From Aradus depressus (lineage: Eukaryota > Arthropoda > Insecta > Hemiptera > Aradidae): a DNA stretch of 64,000 nt. The stretch spans positions 48,414,675 through 48,478,674 of the forward strand of contig OY759219.1 in assembly GCA_963662175.1 (NCBI GenBank). Reading direction: 5' to 3'. How positions within the stretch are numbered: the first letter of the stretch is position 1; the number at the start of each line of letters is the position of its first letter. The notes under the pieces are model-generated. The model was given only the letters and a program-made list of their open reading frames with translations, was not told the origin of the DNA and made no database searches. The position numbers and the translations under genes were made by a program. This document shows, piece by piece, positions 43,976 through 53,770 of the stretch.

Positions 43976-44194
43976 CTTTGTGGACATGTTGAAGTACAAG
44001 TCAGAGGTCGCCACAACACTCAGATAATGTTTGGCATTGGAGGGAAAACGGGACGGAGGTTAGAAATAATGAAGTTGAAGATATGTTGGACTTGTTTTTT
44101 TTTATAACATTCACTCTTATAGAAATTCTTTCTGCTAGAGGGTGGGGGGTAGCCCATTTCTATTTTGGCACCACGGGGGCGGATTATATTACCT

Positions 44195-44420
44195 CCCAGA
44201 TAAAATAAACATAAGCACGCCGTCCTTCGGATAGGAAGTTAAGCGATGGTGCCGAGCCTGTACGATATCAGGTACTCGTTAGAGACCCCTTCTCAAGGTG
44301 AATAAAAATTTAGGGTAGGCACAATTTAGAACTCCCCCAATAGAGTCGGGCTCATATCTACCAGAGTGACGAAAGAGCGCTCTGGTAGTCGACGATATGA
44401 CCTCGAATTTAAATCTATTC
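44195..44420 (+). mobile_element. SINE family 1, 5'-truncated
   Basis: It starts within the body (CCTCCCAGATAAAATAAAC, reading in from a tail-like junction) and continues GCACGCCGTCCTTCGGATAG, GGTGAATAAAAATTTAGGGT and GAGCGCTCTGGTAGTCGACG to CATGACCTCG-like sequence at 44400. The tRNA head is missing. Confidence 0.75.
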
Positions 44421-44454
44421 GAATATATTTAAATCCTCGAATAACTAGACTGCT

Positions 44455-44665
44455 ATAAACAGTGCATAGATCTCACAAACAAGCACAATAACACGCGTTT
44501 CAATTCGTAAGATAGTTTCCAAAGAAACAGTGAATTGAGAATATATCAAATCAAACAATCAAATCGCGGATATCTTAACAAAACCAGTTCCTAAAGAATC
44601 CTTTGATACATTTTGTAGTGAAATTGATCTTTTTTATAACTTTATTTTGTTCTTGTGTTTTTTGA
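44455..44665 (+). pseudogene. Copia-type RNase H end, remnant
   Basis: In one plus frame 44556-44650 reads QIADILTKPVPKESFDTFCS, the C-terminal signature of Ty1/copia RNase H. Upstream, in a shifted frame, CIDLTNKHNNTRFN resembles the preceding SKHIDI...R.HFVR region and is interrupted by a stop. No LTR or other domain is found nearby, so this is an old fragment. Confidence 0.7.
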
Positions 44666-45057
44666 GTGTTTTAATTTTGATATTATATTTTACATAGGTG
44701 TTTCATTCGTACCGATTGTTTGTTTACATTGACAAATCCTCCATTTGATGAATATTTCAGTGAGTTTTCTTCAGTAGAACGTATTATTGACTCTTGAAAA
44801 TTATTGAGACTCTTATTGAGTCTTAAAACATTTTTGTTGAGGAAGGCTGCCAAGTTGCAATAAAACTTTTAAATAGTATTACTATTATTAAAAGTACAAT
44901 ATTCCTGGTAATATATTTTCGGTATTTGGACACAATTGTGAAATTAATATTGAATGGATCCGGTATTTGTTCTCTCCTTTGTTGCTGTTCAGACCAAGTG
45001 TTTGAATACAGTTCCTCATCTACCATTACCCAACGAAATCTCTCTGACAAATAGTTA

Positions 45058-45641
45058 CAGTTGACTCGCGATAGTCCGACACTACGGGACCGCGGGGATG
45101 TCGGATTACCAAAGGTTGGCTCTATTTAATTGAATTTGCAGTGTATAAGTTTGGAAAATTGATAAAAAAATCTGTGATGGTCTTCTGTTTCTTTTTACGC
45201 ATACAATCAGTCATAGCCTTTTCTTGAATGTCTTTTAAAATTAACACATTGTTCACGTCAAGCTCACGTTCCTCGCAACAGCGTATTAAAGTGTTAGCAG
45301 CCGACATAGCTTCATCACAAGTGACTGTATATTTAGTCTCCACAGCCTCCTCGATTATGTCGTCTTGTGTATCAGATGTTATGCTTACGTTTATTGCTTC
45401 CACTTGTACTTGCCATCACACTTAATAATAAAAAACGTAGGGTTAACTGTAATAATATCACAAATAGAGCAACTGCACACTAACGTTATTGCTACTGAGC
45501 ACAGCGAGGAACTAACGGCGATACGTGAGATACGACGATCCTGTGAATCACAATACAGACTAGACCGATGACTCATACGGCGCGGCGTCGGACTACCGAG
45601 CATGTCGGACTGTAAAGTGTCGGACTATCGCGAGTCAACTG
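45058..45641 (-). mobile_element. Tigger/pogo deletion derivative, 584 bp, perfect TIRs
   Basis: Perfect inverted ends, at least 26 bp, starting CAGTTGACTCGCGATAGTCC, flanked by TA on both sides. The interior keeps only the last part of a transposase gene (45122-45403). Perfect ends with an almost empty interior fit a derivative mobilised by a complete relative. Confidence 0.9.
45122..45403 (-). pseudogene. Tigger-type transposase C-terminal fragment
   Basis: 93 codons. An acidic N-terminal part (DTQDDIIEEAVE) is followed by a helical stretch and the ending KKQKTITDFFINF. Tigger/pogo transposases end in a similar helix plus I.DFF motif after the DDE domain. The DNA-binding and DDE domains are absent, so it has no enzymatic role. 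Confidence 0.65.
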
Positions 45642-46552
45642 TATTGAGTTATGAATAATATTTTAAAAGAATACTCAGTTCAAATTTCAAACTGTCATGC
45701 TGCACAACTTTTAATTACTTGGGACTTAGTCTCCCCCTCTTTTTTTATTGTCTGTTTCTTTGAATAAAGAGTCCAACATATAAAAGTTGACATGAGACCA
45801 AATAATCGATACTGTCCTCCGGGCGTCAATACTAATAATCGGTCCATGGGTGAGAAATGGGATAAATGTCTAAAAATCAAACGTTTGGGAAATTGAATTC
45901 GAAGATTGCGAACCAAGCGTTCTAATCAATATTATTTTGATTATTAATTTATTATTTTCCGTTAATGTTTCGAAATCAGATATAAAAACAAGTATACTTC
46001 TTTTCCCAAATAAAAGTAAAAGATTTTAATTCTTATCACAACGATAATATCGGAAGGTAGTGGCAGATGTTAGAACTACCAACTTCAAAAGAGATGACTA
46101 GAATTTGGCAGTTTTCGATCCCTCTTCCCAATGAATGTGGGCCAATGAGTTGTTCGAAAAGTAGGTTTCCATTTTAGGAATGAGTTAAACAATGTCTCAT
46201 ACATGTTTAAATGCTGAATCGACCGACTGGCTTCGTCTTTCCAAATTTAGAAGCCCCATCATCTCTTTCCTTAATTAGCTTTCATATGTCCATCAATCTC
46301 GAAGATAGGAAGGTAACACAACTTGACAGGGATAACCACCTGGAAGGACGATATATCTAGACTTAGAATGTGATTCCTAGATACCCTGGGGGGAGGGGGG
46401 GGGGGCTGGGTTTTGCTTATTTTTTGCTTCAAGAACCACTGGATTGAGTTAGGAGCGCCTGCCTGCAGTAAAGAAGCTTGGAGTATTTCGTTGTGGGCCG
46501 TCTTAACATGAAACCACTTCAGGTTAGACAAGGTAAGTGAAGTGTGTCTTAC
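45642..46552. other. Intron, nothing assigned
   Basis: No recognised gene. It has a G-rich run at 46388-46405. The open frame at 46271-46531 is without family resemblance. Confidence 0.5.
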
Positions 46553-46680
46553 CTGCGGCCACAGCGAACTGATGTTCGACTGCCGTCTTGGTCAGCTGGG
46601 AGAAGCGGCCGGGGCTCTCCGCAGCCAGCTCTTCAGCCGCACGTCTCAGCACCAACTCGGCCTTCTTCAGCTCCTCACCG
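46553..46680 (-). CDS. Host gene exon, helical region of STAND protein
   Basis: This 128-bp exon has acceptor TGTTTTTCAG and donor GCAG/GTAAGA. It starts with one base that completes a codon from the exon at 60425 (TG+C) and ends with one base completed by the exon at 11942. The product GEELKKAELVLRRAAEELAA, then FSQLTKTAVEHQFAVAA, resembles the L..AA......F..S.TE.E stretch upstream of the nucleotide-binding domain in NWD1/TTC41-type proteins. GC-rich, without stops. A 13.7 kb intron precedes it and a 34.6 kb intron follows. Confidence 0.78.
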
Positions 46681-47161
46681 CTGAAAAACACACAAGACAA
46701 TTAAACCATTAGTGCCCAAATTTTCTTTTTCAACGATTCCCTCCCTAAAGATTCCTACTGTGTTCAGTAAACACTGGAACAATGGAATTTTGAAGAAAAA
46801 ATCGATAACCATGGTGTAAATTCAAAATTTCGAAAAAGTCCCAATTGGGGATCATGGGCAGTGGGGAGTATGAAAGCTACCCCTACTGCCAACGACTGCT
46901 CTCAACCACAGGTGTGATAACTACGACATAAATATCTTTGCTAAAAATTTGTATTGGTTCAAAACAATAGAATAATAATAATGATATACATATAACTCTT
47001 GAATGATATAGGTAATTATAGCATAGATTCCGTCAATACATCTATAGAAATTCCAAAAAGTCTTTGAAATTATTACAAACTGACTTAGTAAATAACAATA
47101 ACATAATTATTACAATAAGGACTTGAATTGAGAGAAAAAATGGTCGAGATCCAATCCATAA
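46681..47161. other. Intron with piggyBac-proximal sequence
   Basis: AT-rich. Near 46855-46930 a partly inverted stretch (GGCAGTGGGGAG ... CTACCCCTACTGCC) could be the 3' end region of the adjacent piggyBac element, but I see no TTAA-CCC end. Confidence 0.4.
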
Positions 47162-48237
47162 CTATTTGTGCCAATATGCCAAACAATGTACATGGAATTT
47201 CCACGTTACATTTCGAGCAATGTTTCCGAGCATTTTTCTTGCACACTGCACATTTCCTTTGTATCCCCCCTTGCGTTCTCTCAAGGAGATGACCAGGCTG
47301 ATATTTCTGATCTCTCGAGGAACCCTCTTCTCCACGGCTTTCGTCAGAGATAGTCGTCCAGGAAATTTGGGGTTTGAAATGGATGATGTGTACTGATAGC
47401 TTCTTGTTATGATCCTCCTGAACTCCAAAAGTTGCATTTCTTTGTTGTTGATTATGTTATTCGAAACGTGAGCATTGACTACGCAGACGTCTATAAGGTG
47501 CGTGATTATGGGGAAATACCATTTCTTCCCTCGTATTTTGGTATTTATTGACTAGCCAATCGAGTGTGTCCACCCTCCATGCACTTATTGTATGTAGCTA
47601 TACATTTTGGCAGAGGAACAGTCACCATAGTCTTCTTTTCCTTTGACCATCTTTTGACTTTTTCAACTTTCTCTATTCCTTGACAGTTTGTCATGATACG
47701 CACAAGGTTGTTGTCTTTCCATAAAACGAGCATTATACCATTCTCGTCATCGAATCGGTAGTCATATGACCCTCGTTTTTCTTTTTTGAAAACCTCATCA
47801 GTCCTGGTGGGGCACTGGTTAGTACGATTGCTACGTACAGTCCCAACAGCAGCTACATTGCGATCTGTCAATGTTTTCATTAGTGAAAAACTCGTGAAAA
47901 AGTTGTCAAAATAGAATACGTGGTCAGATGGATCTTCTATGGCCAAGATGTTAGCCAAAATAACTGTTGAACCCAAACCGTCTTCGGGGGGGGTTTTCGT
48001 ACTCTTTTTTATCTTCATACAATTCAAAACGGTAGTATTAAAAAAATCAGGATCCTGCATAGCATCTTGAAGCTCATTGAGATTCCAATATTGTTTCACC
48101 TTCATATCTCTGACAAAAACAAGCAAAGGAACATCACAAGAGGTGAAGTCAAGTTTACCAATCTTGGAAGTCGCTATTACCCATGATCCCCAAATGGGGA
48201 TCAGCATAAAAGAAACATTATAGCAAGCTGTAAGCAT
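47162..48237 (-). pseudogene. piggyBac-like transposase, 3' two-thirds, broken
   Basis: Reading leftward, the frame 48237-47545 includes VFYFDNFFTSFSLMKTL (catalytic Asp), AAVGTVRSNR, MLVLWKDNNLV and ATYNKCMEGG. After a frame change near 47570 it continues as DTLDWLVNKY and, in a third frame, KWYFPIITHLIDVCVVNAHV. The C-terminal Cys-rich finger (CAVCKKNARKHCSKC) is again in another frame. piggyBac transposases move by precise TTAA cut and paste. The N-terminal part before MLTACYNVSF is missing, with no TIRs identified. Confidence 0.82.
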
Positions 48238-48429
48238 TGATGTGACAAACTAATATATTTCCTTCAATCTTGAACATATTTGTGAAAACATACAACAATA
48301 TCATAATGAAAAATTAAGTAGGTAACTTGCAACAAATTTTCAAAAGTAGGTGACGTTTTTCAATTTTACTTACCGCAGGTTTTCACAGTTCATATACTGA
48401 TTATGACCATAAAACGCACTCAAATTCAA

Positions 48430-49010
48430 AATAAACGGGTTGATCACTTTTCATATAGTTTAAAAACATCAAAAGAAATACAGAAGCCGACAAACTGGCA
48501 AAGGCTGTCACTACAGAAGGGCAACCATGTAATGGGATATTAGCCTCGGACCTTCGTGCTTTGCTCAAACAAGCAGTTGGAGCGACTGGGAGCAACAATG
48601 GTTGAGGTTAAGAGACACTAAGCTAAGAATGATAAAGTCCTCAGTCCGAGCTTGGGAAACTACTTCGAGATCAGCCCGCCGAGTTGTTCTGGCCAGACTG
48701 TGGATTGGTCACACCCGGCTGACACACGGTACCTGATGAGCCGCAGTCCACCACTAGACTGCACCACTTGTGGAACCCCGCTCACCGTGCAACACCTGAT
48801 CACCGAATGTAGAAGGTACGAGAGGCCAAGAGAGATACTAGACCTTCCAGTGATGCTTTGCGAATCACTGGGTGACGATGCCTTCAGTTATTCAAGCGGT
48901 AATGAGGTTCCTACGCCAATCTCGACTCATGGCACAACTCCACAACTACCTGTTCCACCTCTAGACACCCCTGTTTCCTTGCATGATGCCCACTCCTCCT
49001 AGTTCCTCTC
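48430..49010 (+). pseudogene. I-type LINE ORF2 end: RNase H and Cys-rich tail
   Basis: One plus frame begins with ADKLAKAVTTEG, the end of an RNase H domain, a feature of I-type LINEs. A shifted frame reads WLRLRDTKLRMIKSSVRAWE and LARLWIGHTRLTHG, and a third (48729-48950) reads YLMSRSPPLDCTTCGTPLTV, QHLITECRRY. LWIGHTRLTH...C..C...LTV.H...C is the typical C-terminus of these ORF2 proteins. The 5' part is absent. GC-rich sequence to about 49380 is probably its 3' UTR. Confidence 0.72.
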
Positions 49011-51110
49011 CAAATTGCCTGTCCTACTCTACTATAGCACAATGAACAAAGCAATAGCTAATAACGCAAGTCCATTATGTCTGGGATCCCTCCGGGCTCC
49101 GAGAAGGGTGGCGGGACTGAGCCTTGTGCTGGACCCCTGGAGTATCTCGATGTGCGGATGTTGGCCGGGCTGGGGAGCTTGATCGGCTCCGCCGGGGCCT
49201 CTGGATTGATATAGTCCCGGGCTTGGAGAGTGTGGTCAATGCCAGGTATAAGCACACCCTCCCTAACTGGCCTAGCTTCACCGGGGCCTAACTTTAATGC
49301 CACCTTTAACAACTGCCTCTTAGTTAGGTATGAGGACCTTATTTTTAAGGGACACCTAAAACTTGTTTTCACCATTACCAAAGTGTAATTTGGACGGTGT
49401 TCTACGTATATGTGTTAACACACAAAAACTTGATTTCGAGATATTCAAGGTTTAAGATTATTGGTTAAATTGTTATAGTAGCAAAACTAATGAATATATA
49501 TATTAATTAGTTTGAAATTTATTCATTTATGAAAGTGTAATAATTATGTTTTTTGAGTTCAATTTAATATTTATCCATTTTAATTCAGTTAAGTGAAATA
49601 AGTAATTTTTGCGAATCAGTCTGTTCAATGTTTGTAATTATAAAATGAATAATCTTTATTTTGAACAAATAACTTTAGAATATTGAAGCTTAATGGTTTT
49701 TCAAGATGACTGCATGCATAACTCAAAATCAAATTTTTTGTGGGTTAACACATAATAATACGTAGTGCTAAGCGAATGTACGGGGTCGAAAATCGGGCCT
49801 ATAAGCTCATTGCCAATTAAGAGCCAGTTTGTTTCGTGTGAACTGTTAAATATGCATGGTATTTTCAACGAATTCCCAGTAAGTTCAGATAATATTGCAA
49901 TTATTTTTGAACAGATTGCATAAATCAGGGGAATATTAATATTTCGGGAAAGAGCAAATTACCGAAAGAAATACATATATGGCACAGAATTAGTTTACAT
50001 AGATATAGATTCTCTGAAGCAACTAACCTTTATTTGTTAGAGAAAATAGAAGCTTATTTAAAATTTCCTGCTGACTGGGAAGTTAAATTCTCTCGAGATG
50101 TTCTAATACTTACCTATTCCTATTAATAATTTGTGTTACCTGTATAGTTTTGTGTAAAACTAGTTTTCTTACTACATAATTGTAACAATATAGTTACAAT
50201 GTATAACAATTTAGTAAAACATTCACAAAGTTTTCACATTTGTCTAATAACGTTCAGACATGTATAGTTAACAATAATCTAAGAGAACAATGGTTTAATT
50301 AGAAAAGTTGAGTAGGCCTAATAAAAAATTACATTACAAGCTCAGGAGGATTAATCAAGAAACTGATCAAGTCCAAGAAGAAATTCGTTAAACAACGGCT
50401 CCAAGCAATATTTTGGCTTGGGAGGTGGCTTTATCAACATTTTACAATATAAAACTATTTTTTAAAATGTAATTCAAAATAAATCACACGGTTTTTGGAT
50501 TTAAATAACTCTTTGGATACTAAAACACAATCGTTAACATGGCAACACTGATGCCAGTTGATTCTCGTAAATCGGAGTTTAAAGTGTATTTCCACATCAT
50601 ATAAAATATGTGTTTTATTCAGTTAATCATTAATGATGATATCGAATGTTCTTTTTGCCTATATTGTAAATTGGCCTACGATATTTGTTTATTTATTTTC
50701 TTACAAGGTAGGTGTACATGTTGCATTTATCTATTTCATTTTTCTTTGTACCGTACATTCCTTGTTATAGCAAACATTTAAAATCTTTCTGTTGCTATAT
50801 TTCACTAGCTATTACGTTTCTATCTTTTTTATATATTCCTTGCTGTGTGATATTTCAATTTGAAAGCGATAAAGTTTAAAGTTTGTTCATATGCATTAGG
50901 CTTAAAATGAAAGATTAGAATAAATAGAACTAGTGTTGTTACGATTCGAATATTTTGTTGACTCGAATAATTTGAATTATAAACAGATTCGCGAATTGAA
51001 AGCGATCAAACAACTAGCTCAGCTTTGGATAGGGTTAGTTTACATAATTAAAAAAAGTAATTTTCATTTGTATATCATTTTCATTTGTATATTAGTTTAA
51101 AATAATATAT
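49011..51110. other. Probable LINE 3' UTR, then AT-rich intron
   Basis: 49058-49380 is GC-rich and probably belongs to the LINE end before it. From 49385 to 51110 the DNA is strongly AT-rich, and I see no gene, transposon end or tandem repeat. Confidence 0.5.
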
Positions 51111-51122
51111 AAAAAAACAATG

Positions 51123-51469
51123 AGGGCGCCGGTAGCTCAGTGGTATGCGTGCTTGACTTCTGAGCTCAAGGTCGTGGGTTCGTAGCCCGACCGAGGCCCT
51201 TAGTTTATTTTATCTGGGAGGTAAAATAAACTTAAGCACGCCGTCCTTCAAATGGGACTTTAAGCGATGATCCCGAGCCTGTACGATGTCAGGTACTCGT
51301 TAAAGACCCCTACCCTAGATGAATAAAAATTTAGGGTAGGCAAAATTTAGGACTCCCACAGTAGAGTCGGGCTCATGTCCACCAGAGTGACGAAAGAGCG
51401 CTCTGGTAGTAGGCGATATGACCTCGTAGTTAAAGCCCGGGCATGATTCATAAAACCTAACCTAACCTA
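51123..51469 (+). mobile_element. SINE family 1, best complete copy
   Basis: The reference copy for the family. The head is tRNA-like with A box TAGCTCAGTGGTATGCG and B box GGGTTCGTAGCCCGACC. The body has CTGGGAGGTAAAATAAAC, GATCCCGAGCCTGTACGATG, GATGAATAAAAATTTAGGGT and AAAGAGCGCTCTGGTAGTAG. The tail reads GTTAAAGCCCGGGCATGATT then three CCTAA units. AAAAAAACAAT flanks it on both sides (51111-51121 and 51470-51480) as target duplication. Pol III transcription from the internal promoter is expected. Confidence 0.9.
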
Positions 51470-51480
51470 AAAAAAACAAT

Positions 51481-51864
51481 TTTACACCACATCACTCAGG
51501 TCCCTATTATACTTTTAACAAAATAAAAACTTCATAGTATCTAACACAAAAAAGAAAATACAATCACAGACAGAATACTGTTTCCTAGTTTCAATATATG
51601 AGAACGAGTTAAGAAATAAAAAATTATACTCTTGATGAAAATAATATCACATTCTAAACAAATTCATTGTTAGTTCTATTTCGTGCTTTCAATCAGTCTT
51701 AACCAACATGGAATATTTTTAGTCGCTTCTTACTTTCAACAAAATTAGAACTTTCTATATTCTGAATTAAAAAATTACCAATCTAAGTCACTTACAAACT
51801 AGGTGAGTAATAAATATTTATTCTCTGAACAAGAATAAAATGAAATTCTAAAACAATAACTAAA
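51481..51864. other. AT-rich intron, nothing assigned
   Basis: No recognised feature between the SINE and the hAT composite. Confidence 0.5.
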
Positions 51865-52139
51865 GTTAGGGCCAGACCTGGGCATTAGTCAGATACATTA
51901 TCTTTTAAATAATGAAACGTAAGATCTTGCAAGATACGTATCTCACAAGATAACGTTATCTTGCAAGATAGTATTTGGTTCATGAAAAGATACTTTTTTC
52001 AAGATACTTGGTTATCTTGTCACTCATCAGATAAATTATCTCGTTATCTGAAAGATTGTTATTCAAGAACCTATTTTGAAAGTATCTTGTTATCTTATGA
52101 GTGATCACTCATTATTCAAAAGATAATCAGATAACCAAT

Positions 52140-52522
52140 ACAAATAGCTCACGTTACCAACCCGAGAGTTGCGGGTTCGAATCCCCACCAGTAATATCAA
52201 CTTACTTTACAAATAGCCCACGTTACCAAACCGAGGGTTGCGGGTTCGAATCCCCACCACTATTACCAAATTACTTTACAAATAGCCCACGTTACCAACC
52301 CGAGAGTTGCGGGTTCGAATCCCCACCAGTAATATCAACTTACTTTATAAATAGCCCACGTTACCAACCCGAGAGTTGCGGGTTCGAATCCCCACCAGTA
52401 ATATCAACTTACTTTACAAATAGCCCACGTTACCAAACCGAGGGTTGCGGGTTCGAATCCCCACCACTAATATCAACGTATTTTTCAAATAGCTCACGTT
52501 ACGAACCCGAGAGTTGCTAACG
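52140..52522 (+). repeat. tRNA-like T-arm array, forward, 69-bp unit
   Basis: Five full copies and one partial copy of a 69-bp unit with AAATAGCCCACGTTACCAAC, CCGAGAGTTGCGGGTTCGAA and TCCCCACCAGTAATATCAAC. GCGGGTTCGAATCCC matches a tRNA T-arm/B box. No A box is seen in the unit. Period 69 is divisible by three, so a 139-codon frame runs through; it is a by-product. Confidence 0.9.
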
Positions 52523-53135
52523 TTGGTAATTTGTAAGATAAGTTGATATTACTGGTCGGGACTCGAACCCGCAACATTCGGGTTGGTAACGTATACTATT
52601 TGTAATAAAAGTTGATGTTATTGGTCGGGACTCGAACCCGCATCTCTCGAGTTGGTGACGTAGGGTATTTGTAAAATGTGTTAATATTACTCGTCGGGAC
52701 TCGAACCCGCAACCCTCAGGTTGGAAACTTGAATTATTTGTAAAATAACTTAATATTACTGGTCGGGACTCGAACCCGCAACCTTCGGGTTGGTAACATG
52801 GGCTATTTGTAAAGTAAGTTGATATTACTGGTTGATATTACTGGTCGGGACTCGAACCCGCAACCCACGGGTTGGAAACTTGAACTATTAGTAAAATAGG
52901 TTAATATTACTGGTTGGGACCCGAACCCGCAACCCTCGGCGTGCTAAGGTAGGTAATTTGTCAAATAAGTTGATATTACTGGTCGGGACTCGAACCCGCA
53001 ACACTCAGGTTGGAAACTTGAACTATTTGTAAAATAAGTTAATATTACTGGTCGGGATTCGAACCCGCAACCCTCGGGTTGGTAACGTGACCTTTTTGGA
53101 AAATAAGTTGATTTTACGGTTCGGGATTCGAACCC
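52523..53135 (-). repeat. tRNA-like T-arm array, inverted, about 66-69 bp unit
   Basis: About nine copies of the same unit in reverse orientation, more diverged. Most read GGTCGGGACTCGAACCCGCA on the plus strand, which in the other direction gives CGGGTTCGAGTCCCG, a T-arm with a perfect 4-bp stem. With 52140-52522 the two arrays form one very large imperfect inverted repeat. Confidence 0.9.
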
Positions 53136-53231
53136 GTAACCATGAGACAGACCTGGGCGAAAAGTATCTTAAATACTATCTCAGTTATTATCCGAATGAT
53201 AACCAAGTTATCTTGATTGACAAGATACATT

Positions 53232-53550
53232 AGTCAATATACTTTCGTTATTCAAGTATCTTATTGTGTGACGTAGGTTATCTTGTTATTCAAGTATCTT
53301 ATTGTGTGACGTAGGTTATCTTGTTATTCAAGTATCTTATTGTGTGACGTAGGTTATCTTGTTATTCAAGTATCTTATTGTGTGACGTAGGTTATCTTGT
53401 TATTCAAGTATCTTATTGTGTGACGTAGGTTATCTTGTTATTCAAGTATCTTATTGTGTGACGTAGGTTATCTTGTTATTCAAGTATCTTATTGTGTGAC
53501 GTAGGTTATCTTGTTATTCAAGTATCTTATTGTGTGACGTAGGTTATCTT
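53232..53550. repeat. 38-bp tandem repeat, 8 copies
   Basis: Nearly identical copies of GTTATCTTGTTATTCAAGTA followed by TCTTATTGTGTGACGTAG. It lies in the right part of the hAT composite. Confidence 0.95.
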
Positions 53551-53770
53551 GGAAGATAATGTATCTTAAAGATAACGTATCTTGTAAGATACTTTATCTT
53601 ATAAGATAGTATTTGGTCAGATAACGTATCTTGCAAGATAACGTGCCAGATTAGTTGAATAACGAAAGTATCTTGACTAATGTATCTTGTTATTCAAGAT
53701 AACTTGGTTATCTTTCAGATATTATCCGAGATAGTATTTAAGATACTTTTTGCCCAGGTCTGGTTAGGGC

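Larger units (their letters stand above)
51873..53762. mobile_element. Composite non-autonomous hAT, 1,890 bp, 8-bp duplication
   Basis: CAGACCTGGGCATTAG at the left and the complement of CAGACCTGGGCAAAAAGTAT at the right, flanked by GTTAGGGC on both sides (51865-51872 and 53763-53770). This is hAT-like. The subterminal regions are full of AAGATA/TATCTT motifs. Inside are opposed tRNA-like arrays, a second internal copy of the terminal motif at 53149 (CAGACCTGGGCGAAAAGTAT), and a 38-bp repeat. There is no transposase. Confidence 0.88.

Noticed and set aside
49058..49381. 107-codon minus-strand frame
   Set aside because: It is antisense to the GC-rich region that most likely is the 3' UTR of the I-type LINE.
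51123..51200. Possible functional tRNA gene
   Set aside because: The A and B boxes belong to a SINE head that recurs in at least six places and continues into the SINE body; it lacks a proper acceptor stem.
51455..51470. CCTAA units as a telomere remnant
   Set aside because: They are only the tail of a SINE, two to three units long.
52101..52520. 139-codon frame with 23-residue repeat
   Set aside because: It is a by-product of the 69-bp tRNA-like array.
52140..53135. Cluster of tRNA genes or CRISPR-like array
   Set aside because: Units have only a T-arm and no A box or acceptor stem, and the repeat is contiguous without unique spacers. It is eukaryotic DNA within a hAT element.
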